DNA of 64,000 nt from Anaerolineae bacterium. GTDB lineage: Bacteria > Chloroflexota > Anaerolineae > Aggregatilineales > JAFGMM01. The translations under genes were made by a program, and so were the position numbers. Position 1 is the first letter of the stretch. The number at the start of each line of letters is the position of its first letter. Shown one piece after another: positions 43,276 through 52,844 of this stretch. The notes beneath the pieces were generated by a model. It did not search any database and was not told the origin of the DNA. It saw only the letters and a program-made list of their open reading frames with translations. The stretch is from assembly GCA_027494055.1 (NCBI GenBank), contig JAOSJO010000025.1:483329-547328 (forward strand), in the 5' to 3' direction.

Positions 43276-46200
43276 ATGAGCGACCGGTTGACCATCACCA
43301 CGCTGGGTGGGCTGAGCATCCACCTCAACGGCGCGCCGGTGGGCGGGTTCTGTCTCGCGCAAGGTGGATGCCTTGCTGGTCTACCTGGCGGCGAACCCGC
43401 GCGAGCACCCGCGCGAGGTGCTCGGCGACCTGCTCTGGGACGACCTGCCGCAGAGCCGCACCATGGCGAACCTGCGCACGGCGCTGTCGAGCCTGCAGAA
43501 GCAGTTGGCGCCGTTCCTGGCCGTGACGCGGCAGACCATCGGCGTTGCGCCCGACGCCGACATCTCGATGGACAGCGTCGCGTGGACCGGGCGCTCGACG
43601 CCGCCGCCGCGCACTGGGAGCACCACGGCAGCTTCGCGCGCGCCATCGCGGACCAGCTCGAAGCGGCGCTGGACCTTTACAAGGGCGAGTTCTTGCAGGG
43701 CTTCCACATCCGCGAGGCGCGCGGCTTCGAGGACTGGATGGTCGTCGAGCAGGAGCGCCTGCGCGGGCGGGTGGTGGAGGCGCTGTACCGGCTCGGCCAG
43801 AACGCCCTCCAGCGCGCCGACTACAGCGCCGGCATCGCGCACACCAACCGCCTCTTGCAGTTCGACCCGCTCTGGGAAGAGGCCCACCGCCTGCTGATGC
43901 GGCTCCTTGCGCACGCCGGCCAGCGCGCCGCCGCGCTCGCGCAGTTCGAGGCGTGCCGCCAAATCCTGGAAGACGAACTCGGCGTCGAACCCGACGCGGA
44001 GACGGTCGCGCTTTACGAGCAGATTCAGGCCGGCGAGATCGCCCCAACGCCCGTCGAAGAGACGCCCCACAACCTGCCAACGCTGGCGACACCTGTTCGT
44101 CAACCGCCCGGTCTCACTCGCCCAGATCGCGCAGCGCCTCGACCAGCCCGAATGCCGCCTGCTCACGCTGGTCGGGCCGGGCGGCATCGGCAAGACGCGC
44201 CTCGCGCTGGAGGCCGCAAGGCAGCACCTCCCGGAGTTCCGGCAGGGCGTCTATTACGTCCCGCTCACGGCGGTCTCCGCGCCGGACTTCATCGTGCCGG
44301 CCATCGCGAACGCGCTGGACTTCACCTTCAGGGACGACATGACGCCCGAAGAGGAACTCATCCGGCACCTGGACGGCAAGGCGATGCTGCTCGTGCTCGA
44401 CAACTTCGAGCACCTGATGTCGGGCGCGGCGCTCGTGAGCCGCATCCTTGTGGGAACGCGCGAGGTCAAGATACTGGCGACCGCCCGCGAGCGGCTGAAC
44501 CTGCGCGAGGAGTGGCTGTTCACGGTCGAGGCGTTGCGCGTCCCGGCGGAGGACGACTTCGAAAACGCGGCGCAGTACGCCGCTGTGCAGCTCTTCGTGC
44601 AGAGCGCGCGGCGCATCCAGCCCGACTTCGACCTGGAGCCGAACTGGGCGGCGGTGGTGCGCATCTGCCAGTTGACCGCCGGGATGCCGCTGGCGATTGA
44701 GCTGGCGGCAAGCTGGGTGCGGCTGATGACGTGCGACCAGATCGTCGCCGAGATCGAGCGCAGCCTCGACTTCCTCACCACGTCGCTGCGCAACATGCCC
44801 GACCGCCACCAGAGCATTCGCGCGGTCTTCGAGTCATCGTGGGACCTGCTGTCCGAGGTCGAGCAGGAGGCGCTCAGGCGGATTTCGGTCTTCCAGGGTG
44901 GGTTTGCGCGCGAAGCCGCCGAGGCGGTCGCGGGGGTGTCGCTGCCCACGCTCACGGCGCTGGCCGACAAGTCGCTCCTGTACTTCGTCAACGGGCGCTT
45001 CGCGTTCCACGGGATGCTGCGCAAGTACGCCTGCGAGAAGCTGGACGCCCACCCCGAAACGCGCGCCGCCATGTACCCAGCGCACAGCCAGTTCTACGCG
45101 GAATTCCTGAGCACGCGCGCCGAGAAGCTCGCGCAGGACCAGCCCAAAAACGTATACACCGAAGTCGTGCGCGAGATCGACAACATCCGGGCCGCGTGGC
45201 AGCACGCGCTCGACCAGGGCGACGAGGCGGCGATTGGGCCGTTCCTGTGGCCGCTCTACCGCCTGTACGACATCCAGAGCAACTACATCGAGGGCGAGGA
45301 GGCGTTCGGCAAGGCGGCGAAACGGCTCAACGCGGCCCTCGAAGGCGAGCGCCGCCTTGCCGCCGCGCGCGCGATGATGCTGCACGGTGCGTGCCTGCAC
45401 AACCTCGCGCGCTACGACGAGGCGTGGTCGCTGCTGCGGGCCAGCCTCCCCGCGCTGTGGACGCAGGCCGACGTCCGGGAGGTGCGCCTGGCGCTGTCGT
45501 GCCTGGGCAACATCGTCTATTCACGCGGCGACTACCGCCAGGCGCGGGCCTACTTCAAAGAGGTCGTGGAGCTTTCGCGCGCCGCCGACGAACCCATCAC
45601 GCTCGCGAAGGCGCTGCTCCGCCTCAGCGACGTGGCGACCGTGCAGGGCGACCATGGCGAGGCGCGGCACGTCATCGAGGAAAGCCTGGCAATCCTGGAG
45701 GAGGTCGGCGGCGACCAGGCGCGGATGCGCGCGCTCCTGACGCTCGGCGACATCAACCTGAAGTTGGGCCAACTGGAGGACGCAGAACGCAACTTCACCG
45801 AGGCGCTGAAGCTGAGCGAGGCCCTGGGCGCGCGCACGAGCGAGGCGGTCGCGCTCGTCAGCCTGGGCCGCGTCGCGCACGCGCTCGGCGATTACGCGCG
45901 CGCGTCGGCGCTGTGCCGGCGCAGCGTCGCCGTGTGCGACGAAATCCGCCACCGATGGAACAAGGCCTTCGCCCTGATGCACCTGGGGCGGGCGTGCCAC
46001 GCGGTGGGGGAATACGCCAAAGCCCGGCACCATTACCAGTCGAGCCTGACAGAGAGCCAGGAGATCGGCAGCCGGTGGATCACGGCGAGCGTGTTGCGCC
46101 AGATGGGCGACGTTCACCTGAAGACCGGTGACAGTGAGAGCGCCGACCACGCTCTGCGGCGCGCGTTGAAGATCGCCGCCGCGATTCAGGCGTCGCCGCT

Positions 46201-46432
46201 GGCGCTGGACGTCATCGCCGGGGTCGCCGCCGTCGAGGCCGCCCGTGGGGAGCAGGCCCGCGCGCTGCAGCACGCGCGCTTCGTCGTCCAGCAGCCGATC
46301 GCCGAATATGAGGCGCGCGAAACCGCCAGCGCTCTGCTCGCCGAGCTGGAGCCGGAGGCCGGGGCCGAGATCGACGCCCACAGCGAAGACCTGACGCTGG
46401 CAGCCGTCATCGACGACATACTGGGCGCATAG
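43276..46432 (+). CDS. BTAD/NB-ARC/TPR transcriptional regulator (SARP/AfsR-like), frameshifted
   Basis: About 1,052 residues. An OmpR-like DNA-binding start ('ITTLGGLSIHLNGAPV', then 'VDALLVYLAANPREHPREVL') is followed by the BTAD domain ('YKGEFLQGFHIREARGFEDW', 'EDELGVEPDAETVALYEQI'). The NB-ARC/STAND ATPase comes next (Walker A 'GPGGIGKTRLALE', 'AMLLVLDNFEHLM', 'TAGMPLAIELAASWV'), then eight or so TPR repeats from about residue 620 to the end. Such proteins switch on nearby genes when the TPR part senses a ligand. Three single-base slips (near 43,351, 43,581 and 44,090) restore one frame. No clear target operon is adjacent. Confidence 0.88.
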
Positions 46433-46473
46433 ACGGGGGCAGGGTGCGCCGCCCGCAAGCCCGGAAAAGGCGC

Positions 46474-46494
46474 AGAGGGCGCGTCGCGCCCTCT
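46474..46494. terminator. hairpin between convergent regulator and GNAT genes
   Basis: AGAGGGCGC (46,474-46,482) pairs with GCGCCCTCT (46,486-46,494) around a three-base loop. It lies in the 96-base gap between convergent genes; no T tract. Confidence 0.5.
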
Positions 46495-46528
46495 GATCGT
46501 ATCTCCACGGTATGCTGCAAGTCCCGCC

Positions 46529-47083
46529 TCACAGGCACTTCGCCATCATCAGCGGATCGTGATACGTACCCTCGTCGGGGAGGTAGTGCGACTTACAGCG
46601 CCACCCTTCGGTCACGAAACCGAGCCGCTCGTAGAAGTGACGCGCGCGCTCGTTGCGCTCCAGCACTTCCAGTTCCACCCGGCGCACCATCGGGTTCGCC
46701 TGCGCCCATTCGAGCGCACAGTCCATCAGCGCCTTGCCGATGCCGCGCCCGCGATAGTCGCTGTGCACGTTGATGCTCAACTCGGTGTTGTGTTCTGTGA
46801 AGCGGCTGGTCCCACCGATACATTGCATCAGGCCAATGAGCTTATCGGCGGCTTCGACCACCAGCATGGTCGAGTTAGGCCGCTCCCGAAACCACCGGAT
46901 CACACCGCGCTGCGCTTCGGGCGTGTCGGGCACGCTGCCGGGGCGCACGCGGGTGTTGTTGAGTGGTTCCTCGGCAATCTGCTTGAGGTAGTCAAGCAAC
47001 TTCTCGGCGTCGTCCTCAAGCGCCTCGCGGATGCACCAGTCAACCTCCAGCGCGGTTTCCGCCACCATCTGCAATGCTTCCAT
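46529..47083 (-). CDS. GNAT acetyltransferase
   Basis: 184 residues. 'NTELSINVHSDYRGRGIGKA' holds the acetyl-CoA loop R-G-R-G-I-G-K, followed by 'RRVELEVLERNERARHFYER' and 'LGFVTEGW', a typical GNAT core. The N-terminal part 'IREALEDDAEKLLDYLKQIA' is the usual first helix pair. The substrate is unknown. A TATATT box lies about 50 bases upstream of the start. Confidence 0.9.
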   Translation of the reverse strand: MEALQMVAETALEVDWCIREALEDDAEKLLDYLKQIAEEPLNNTRVRPGSVPDTPEAQRGVIRWFRERPNSTMLVVEAADKLIGLMQCIGGTSRFTEHNTELSINVHSDYRGRGIGKALMDCALEWAQANPMVRRVELEVLERNERARHFYERLGFVTEGWRCKSHYLPDEGTYHDPLMMAKCL

Positions 47084-47272
47084 GATGTCCTCCAGTCTAC
47101 GGTTGCGCCGCTTCGTTCAGCGACGCCGCCAATATAGACCAATGGCGTCTATAAATCGTCTATTGTGCGGAGGAAAAATGGACGTTTTGCGGGCGCGTCA
47201 ATCGCGCGCGCCCGCCACGCGGCATCCATTCACTTTGGCCGCGCGGCATCACGCCATATGTGCTTTTCGCAA

Positions 47273-47350
47273 CCCGACGACTGAAGTCGTCGGTTAATCG
47301 CAGAGAATGGCGGGGGAAATACGAATTGGCCCGCGACTTCAGTCGCGGGA
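47273..47350. repeat. paired-hairpin repeat, copy A
   Basis: Two hairpins with 8-bp arms and mirror-image loops, CCGACGAC-TGAA-GTCGTCGG (47,274-47,293) and CCCGCGAC-TTCA-GTCGCGGG (47,330-47,349), separated by 36 bases. A related copy lies at 54,711-54,780. The last codons of the methyltransferase gene run into the right-hand hairpin. Confidence 0.65.
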
Positions 47351-48172
47351 ACCAGAAGGTGAACCGATACACCACGCGGTGAGCATCCCCATCGGAAGGT
47401 CCACCGGGAACACGAGCGTATCCCCGGCGGCGTCCGCCTCGTCCAGCGCAGCCTCGATGCGCCGCCAGCCGGCGGCGTAGGCTTCGTCGGACAGGAGCGC
47501 AAGCTGTGAGGTCGCGGCCTTGTCGAGGAAAGGGTCGTCGAGCACGGCGCGCCCGATCTTGTGATCGACGACGCGCTCCACGATGCGCCAGGCCGCATCG
47601 CTGAACCCCGCCGCAATCACCCAGTCGAGCACCTGCCCCCATGACGGGAAGCGGGCCAGGTCGGTCGCGTAGGTCCCTGCAAAGTACCGGTAGACATACC
47701 AGCGCCGGTGAACGCTGCGCGGGTCCATGCCGACCACCGCGAGCGCGCCGCCGGGCCGCAACAGCCGGCGCGCCTCGGAGATGAACGCGCGCTGCTGGTC
47801 GAAGTGGTGCAGCGCGTTGACGCAGTACACGACATCGAAAGCGCCGCCAGGAAATGGGAGCCGCCCGGCCCGCCCGCGCGCCAGGTGGAACCGCGCCGAC
47901 TGGCGGCGCGCCTGCATCAACATGCCGGTGGAGCGGTCGAGGCCGTAGCCGTGCGGCGTCACGGCCTGGAGCGCCGCCAGCCACCGCCCGGTGCCGCACC
48001 CCACCTCAAGGACGCGGGGCGCGCTGCGGCGGGCTGCGCCGAATTCCTGCACCAGCGCCACGAGAGCGCGCGCGATCCCTTCCAGCGTGTTCGCCGCGTA
48101 GCGCCGGTCATATGTGGGCGCAATCCGGTCGTAATCGACGTGCGCGTCCGGCATCCGTTCCCGCTCTGTCAC
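47339..48172 (-). CDS. SAM-dependent class I methyltransferase
   Basis: About 277 residues. 'YDRIAPTYDRRYAANTLEGI' is followed by the SAM site 'RVLEVGCGTGRWLAAL', 'GLDRSTGMLMQARR', 'GAFDVVYCVNALHHF' and 'EARRLLRPGGALAVVGMD'. The substrate is unknown (Methyltransf_11 type). A GTG at 48,172 overlaps the prmA stop (GTGA) and suggests coupling; an ATG at 48,154 is the alternative start. The last residues lie in a palindromic repeat, so the natural C-terminus may have been altered by insertion. Confidence 0.88.
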   Translation of the reverse strand: MTERERMPDAHVDYDRIAPTYDRRYAANTLEGIARALVALVQEFGAARRSAPRVLEVGCGTGRWLAALQAVTPHGYGLDRSTGMLMQARRQSARFHLARGRAGRLPFPGGAFDVVYCVNALHHFDQQRAFISEARRLLRPGGALAVVGMDPRSVHRRWYVYRYFAGTYATDLARFPSWGQVLDWVIAAGFSDAAWRIVERVVDHKIGRAVLDDPFLDKAATSQLALLSDEAYAAGWRRIEAALDEADAAGDTLVFPVDLPMGMLTAWCIGSPSGSRD

Positions 48173-49088
48173 TCCGCCGCCCGGCGGCAGACCAGCGCCA
48201 CCCAATCGGCGGCGGTGCGCGTCTCGACGACGGTCAGGCCGGCCGCTTCGAGCGCGGCGCGCACCGCGTCGGCCTGCTCCTCGATGATGCCCGCCGCGAT
48301 CAACACGCCGCCCGGACGCACCGCCGCGCCCAGACCCTGGTCGCAGAGCGCGATGATGACCTTCGCGAGGATGTTGACCAGCGCCAGGTCGAAGCGCTGC
48401 CCCCCCGCCAGCGCCGCGTCCAGGCTCCCCTGCTGCGCCGCGACCCGGTCGGCCACGCCGTTGTGGACCGCGTTCTCCTGCGTGGTGCGCACTGCCAGTG
48501 GGTCGATGTCCACCGCGAGCACGGCGGGCGCGCCGAGCTTCGCCGCCGCGATGGCGAGAATGCCCGACCCGCACCCCCAGATCGAGCACGCGGGCCTCCG
48601 GTGGGAGGTAATCCTCCAGCGTTGCCAGGCAGAGCTGCGTGCTGGGGTGCGTGCCCGTGCCGAAAGCCATGCCGGGGTCCATCGAGATCACGACGTCGTC
48701 CGGGGCCGGCGTCGCCTCGCGCCAGCGCGGGCAGATCAGGATGCGGCGGCCAACGCGGATCGGCTCGTAGTGTGCCTTCCAGGCTTCGGCCCAGTCCTCC
48801 TCCTCGACCAGCGTGTACGTCGGCTGCGGCATGGGGTACAGCTTGCCCAGGTGCCAAAGCCCTCCTCGATGGCGCGCGCGTCTCCTCCGTGCGCGCGTCG
48901 AGGGGCAGGTAGGCGCGCACGATCACCGGCTGGCCGGCGGTCAGCGCCGCGATGTCTTCAGGCCAGGCGTCCAGGTCCGGGCCGGCCGCTTCGATCACCA
49001 CGCCCTGATAGGCATAGCGCTGCAACAGGTCGGCGGCGGCCTCAGCGGCCTCGCCGTCCACGGCCAGGGCGATCTCAAGCCAGGTCAT
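48169..49088 (-). CDS. prmA: ribosomal protein L11 methyltransferase, frameshifted
   Basis: About 306 residues after repair. The N-terminal substrate-recognition domain ('TWLEIALAVDGEAAEAAADL') leads to 'EEEDWAEAWKAHYEPIRVGR' and 'SMDPGMAFGTGTHPSTQLCL', the PrmA hallmark, then the SAM site 'VLDLGCGSGILAIAAAKLGA' and 'LALVNILAKVIIAL'. It trimethylates L11. Two slips close together (about 48,865-48,885) and one in CCCCC at 48,574-48,578 split the gene; removing one C gives 'LDLGCGSG'. Confidence 0.9.
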
Positions 49089-49400
49089 AGCATACCTAAC
49101 ATGATTCTAAGCAAACCTTCACGCTCCGGATTCGCCAATACCCCCCCACATTTTGGGTACAATATACCATAACGGGGGCTGAACGGACACATTCCCGCAC
49201 ACCATCGTCGCCACACCGCAGCTTTCACCGCAAACTCAGCCCCGTTTGTCTTTGCGCCCTGCGCCCTGGCGTCTCGAACGCCCAGGGCGTTTTCTCACCC
49301 CGAAGCGCCCTCCGGCGCGCGGCGCGAACGAAATCGCCCGCGCCCTCAACTGGCGGTATTATCATAGGCGCGTGGGCTGCCCCAACCGGAGGAACTGCCT
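49089..49400. other. divergent intergenic region with a candidate small RNA, 312 bases
   Basis: It lies between prmA and the thioesterase gene. It contains a TACAAT box (49,158-49,163), a long-range stem and a terminator-like hairpin, described as a candidate RNA. The remainder shows no gene. Confidence 0.5.
49171..49293 (+). ncRNA. candidate small RNA, about 123 nt
   Basis: TACAAT at 49,158-49,163 would start a transcript near 49,171. Its first bases (AACGGGGGCTGA, 49,171-49,182) pair with TCAGCCCCGTT (49,236-49,246) apart from one bulged G, closing a 53-base C-rich loop. A hairpin (about 49,262-49,289) with the loop TCTCGAA and a TTTT tail ends it. No open frame fits, and no known RNA family was recognised. 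Promoter, closed stem and terminator in order make an RNA gene plausible but unproven. Confidence 0.4.
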
Positions 49401-49817
49401 GTGAAGCTCGAAAACCCCGATGTGGTCGAAACCACCTTCCACGTGCGCTACGCCGAGACCGACGCCATGGGCATCGTGCACCACGCATCATATATCGTGT
49501 GGTTCGAAGAGGGCCGCAGCGCGTGGGGGCGCGCCAAGGGCCTGCCCTACAACGACTTCGAGGCGGCGGGCTTCTTCCTCGCACTTACTGATGTCCACGC
49601 GCGCTACGCGACGCCGGCGCTTTACGGCCAGCGCGTCACAGTGCGCACCCGCCTGAGCGAAGTGCGCAGCCGCTCGCTCGCGTTCGCCTACGAGATCGTC
49701 AACGCCGACACCGGCGCGCTGTGCGTCTCCGGCACGACCCGGCACATCTGCGTCACACGCGAGGGCAAGCCGACCCGCCTCCCCGACACATGGAAAGTGC
49801 GCCTCGGCGCGGCGTGA
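49401..49817 (+). CDS. YbgC-type acyl-CoA thioesterase (hotdog fold)
   Basis: 138 residues from GTG 49,401, with GGAGGA nine bases upstream. The 4HBT active-site segment 'RYAETDAMGIVHHASYIVWF' carries the catalytic Asp, and 'EEGRSAWGRAKGL' follows. It hydrolyses short or aromatic acyl-CoA thioesters in the cytosol. It lies 76 bases upstream of the acyl-CoA ligase gene, in the same direction, which suggests a common role in acyl-CoA handling. Confidence 0.9.
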   Translation: MKLENPDVVETTFHVRYAETDAMGIVHHASYIVWFEEGRSAWGRAKGLPYNDFEAAGFFLALTDVHARYATPALYGQRVTVRTRLSEVRSRSLAFAYEIVNADTGALCVSGTTRHICVTREGKPTRLPDTWKVRLGAA

Positions 49818-49893
49818 CGGGGCCGCGCCCGACAGGGAAGCCGCTTCGCCGCCCCGGCCCCACGCGCCGCGCGAAGCCTCAGGAGAAGTGGAG

Positions 49894-51657
49894 ATGTCGT
49901 ACCGCGATAAGCCGTGGCTAAAATGTTATGATCCGGGGTCCCGGCGACGCTCGACTACCCTGACCAGCCGGTGTTCGCCTTTCTGCAGGAGTCCGCCGCC
50001 CGGTTCCCCGACAATGCGGCGGTCCTCACCACCGCCCGGCTGCCCCTTTTCGGCCGGCAGACGGCGGCGCTCACCTACCGCGCACTCGACCGCCAGACCG
50101 ACGCGCTCGCCGCCGGCCTGGTTGACCTGGGCATGAAGAAGGGCGACCGCGTGGCGCTTGTGATGCCCAACTGCGCCGCGTTCGTGATCGCCTTCTACGC
50201 CATCCTCAAGGCAGGCGGGGTTGTCGTCGCCGCCAACCCCACGTTCCCCGCCGCCAGGATGCGCGAGCAGTTCAACGACGCGGAGGTCGAGCACGCCATC
50301 ACGCTCAGCCTCTTCTACCCGACCGTGAGCCAGGTCCAGGCCGACACCGGCCTGCGGACCGTCATCGTCAGCAACATCAAGGAGTACCTGCCGCCTCTGG
50401 CGCGCGCGCTCTTCACCCTCGCGCGCGAGAGGAAAGAGGGCCACGCGGTCGCGCTGCGCGCCGGCCATCACTGGCTCCAGGACCTGCTGGCGGCATACGA
50501 CGGCCAGAAGCCCGATGTCGCGGTCTCGCCCGCAGACCCGTGCATCTTCCAGTACACCGGCGGGACGACGGGCGTCCCCAAAGGCGGCGGCGTCGGCGCA
50601 CCGCGCGCTGATTGCGAACACCATCCAGTGCCGCACCTGGCTCGCGGACGCCAGCCCGGTGCCCAACGACCAGCTTCGCTTTCTGGCCGCGATCCCGCTG
50701 TTCCACGTCTACGGCCTCGTCACTGTGCTGAACTTCGCGATCTCGCTGGGCGCGGGGATGGTGATGGTGCCCAATCCGCGCGACACCGACGAAATCGTGG
50801 CGTGCCTGGAGCACTACGGGTGCCATCTCTTCATGGGCGTCCCGGCGATGTACAACGCGGTGAACAGCCATCCGGGCGTGCTCGCCGGCAAATTCGACCT
50901 CTCGTCCATCACCGCGTGCATCAGCGGCTCTGCGCCGCTGCCGCCCGTGACCAAGCTGCGCTTCGAGGAAATCACCGGCGGGCGCTTGATGGAAGGCTAC
51001 GGCATGAGCGAGATGCCCACCGCCACGCATTGCAACCCCTTCCGGGGCGAGAACCGCACCGGCTCCATCGGCCTCCCCTTCCCGGACGTGGAATGCCGCA
51101 TCGTCAGTCTCGACGACGAGGTGACGGACATGCCCGTGGGCGAGATCGGCGAGCTGGTGCTGCGCGGCCCGCAGATGATGGCCGGCTACTACAAGATGCC
51201 CACCGAGACGGCGAACGCGCTCCGCGACGGCCCTGACGGGCAGAAGTGGTACTACTCCGGCGACATCGGCTACATGGACGAGGACGGGTACTTCTACATC
51301 GTGGACCGGAAGAAGGACATGGCCCTCATCGGCGGGTTCAACGTCTATCCCAACAACGTGGAGAAGGTGCTCGCTGAACTGCCGCAAATCCTCGATGTGG
51401 CGGTCGCCGCCGTCCCGCACCCAGACCCGGCCAAGGTAGGGCAGGAGACGCTCAAGGCGTGGGTGGTGCTCAAGCCGGGCGAGACGCTCACGCCGGAAGC
51501 CATCATCGCCCACGCGCGGACCAAACTCGCCGGCTACGAGGTGCCGAAGCGCTTCGCCTTCGTCGATGAACTGCCCAAGACTGTAGTCGGCAAGACGCTG
51601 CGCCGCGAGCTGGTGCGCATGGAAATCGAAACACGCGCCGCCGCCTCGAACACATGA
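49894..51657 (+). CDS. AMP-forming acyl-CoA synthetase (long-chain fatty acid type), frameshifted
   Basis: About 588 residues. The start 'MSYRDKPWLKCYDPG' is linked by one base (GGGG at 49,935-49,938) to 'VPATLDYPDQPVFAFLQESA', matching FadD-type N-termini. The AMP-binding loop is 'YTGGTTGVPKG', followed after a second slip near 50,585 by 'SAHRALIANTIQCRTW', 'GYGMSEMPTATHCNPF', 'YYSGDIGYMDEDGYFYIVDR' and 'KTVVGKTLRRELVRM' with the catalytic Lys. It activates a carboxylate to acyl-CoA. AGGAG precedes the start. Its stop overlaps the next gene (ATGA). Confidence 0.92.
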
Positions 51658-52844
51658 AGCTCCTGTTTCTCATCTCCTCGCTTGACCTCACCCAGCCCTT
51701 CAGCGCCACGCCGGCGTGGTGGCAGTTGTTGAAAGGGCTGTACGAGGAAGGCATCGACGTGCTCGCCGCGCCGTACCAGGGGCCGGCCATCGAGAGCCTG
51801 TGGTGGCGCGCCGTGCCCAACCCCGCGCGCCTGGAGGGCGACCTGTTCAAGCGCGCGCGCGACCTGCTGCGCCGCGTGCGCGGGCGCGGCCACCGCGCCG
51901 ACCTCGACCGGCCCGGCGCGGAGGACCTCACCGCCGGCGAGCGGCTGATCCACACCGTCACGCAGACGCTCATCGTGCCCCGGTGGAAGCGCGCCCTGGG
52001 CCGCGTGCTCGAACGGGAGCGCGACGTGGACGCCGTGATCTTCCTCACCGTGCCCCTCAACCAACTGCGCGGGCTGGCGCGCCACCTCCGGGACCGCTAC
52101 CACGTGCCCGTCATCGCCTACGACGGCGACGTGCCCGCCAGTCTGCCGGGGTTCCAGGGCTTCGCGAGCGGCTTTCGCATCTACCCCGGCGCGGACCTGA
52201 CCGAGTTCGACGCCTTCATCAGCAACTCGAAGGGCGGCGCGGCGCGGCTGGAGGCGATGGGCGCGCGCCCCGTCCACGTGCTCTATTACGCGGTGGACCC
52301 GGAGGTCTACCAGCCGCTCAGCGTCCCCAAAGACGTGGATGTGTTCTTCTACGGGCACGGCGCGGAGTACCGCGCGGAGTGGATCGAGGCGATGATCGCC
52401 AGGCCGAGCCGGGCGCTGCCGGGGGCGCGCTTCGCGGTGCGGGGCGCGCGGCTGGGCGACCTGGGCCGCGCGGAGACGCTGCCCTACCTCTCGTTCAGCC
52501 GGCTGCGGGAATACGTGTGCCGCAGCCGCATCAACCTGTGCATCACGCGGCGCGCGCACACGAGCGTGTACGCCTCGTCGTCGATGCGCCCGTTCGAGCT
52601 GGGCGCGCTGGGCGCGTGCATCGTCGCCAACCCGTACCTGGGGATCGAGGAGTGGTTCGATCCAGGCCGCGAGCTGATGGTCGTCAATGACGCGGAGGAA
52701 GCGACAGACGCCTACCGCTGGCTGCTCGACCACGACGACCAGCGGGCGCGCATGGGCGAGGCGGCGCGCGCGCGGGTGCTGAAGGCGCACACCTTCCGCC
52801 ACCGGGCGGCGGAACTCCGCGCCATCGTGGAGGCGCTCCGGTGA
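51654..52844 (+). CDS. glycosyltransferase-like protein (GT4/spore-maturation-type)
   Basis: 396 residues with the two-lobe GT-B layout: 'MKLLFLISSLDLTQPFSATP' at the start, an interdomain 'DVPASLPGFQGFAS', and a C-terminal 'SSSMRPFELGALGACIVANP' with 'GIEEWFDPGRELMVVNDAEE', as in CgeB/group-1 transferases. The sugar donor is unknown. It overlaps the ligase stop by four bases and the next gene by four bases (GTGA), so the three form one transcription unit. Confidence 0.8.
   Translation: MKLLFLISSLDLTQPFSATPAWWQLLKGLYEEGIDVLAAPYQGPAIESLWWRAVPNPARLEGDLFKRARDLLRRVRGRGHRADLDRPGAEDLTAGERLIHTVTQTLIVPRWKRALGRVLERERDVDAVIFLTVPLNQLRGLARHLRDRYHVPVIAYDGDVPASLPGFQGFASGFRIYPGADLTEFDAFISNSKGGAARLEAMGARPVHVLYYAVDPEVYQPLSVPKDVDVFFYGHGAEYRAEWIEAMIARPSRALPGARFAVRGARLGDLGRAETLPYLSFSRLREYVCRSRINLCITRRAHTSVYASSSMRPFELGALGACIVANPYLGIEEWFDPGRELMVVNDAEEATDAYRWLLDHDDQRARMGEAARARVLKAHTFRHRAAELRAIVEALR

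Noticed and set aside
47708..49090. A 460-codon plus-strand open frame opposite prmA and the methyltransferase
   Set aside because: The minus strand carries clear SAM-binding and PrmA motifs; the plus frame is composition-driven.
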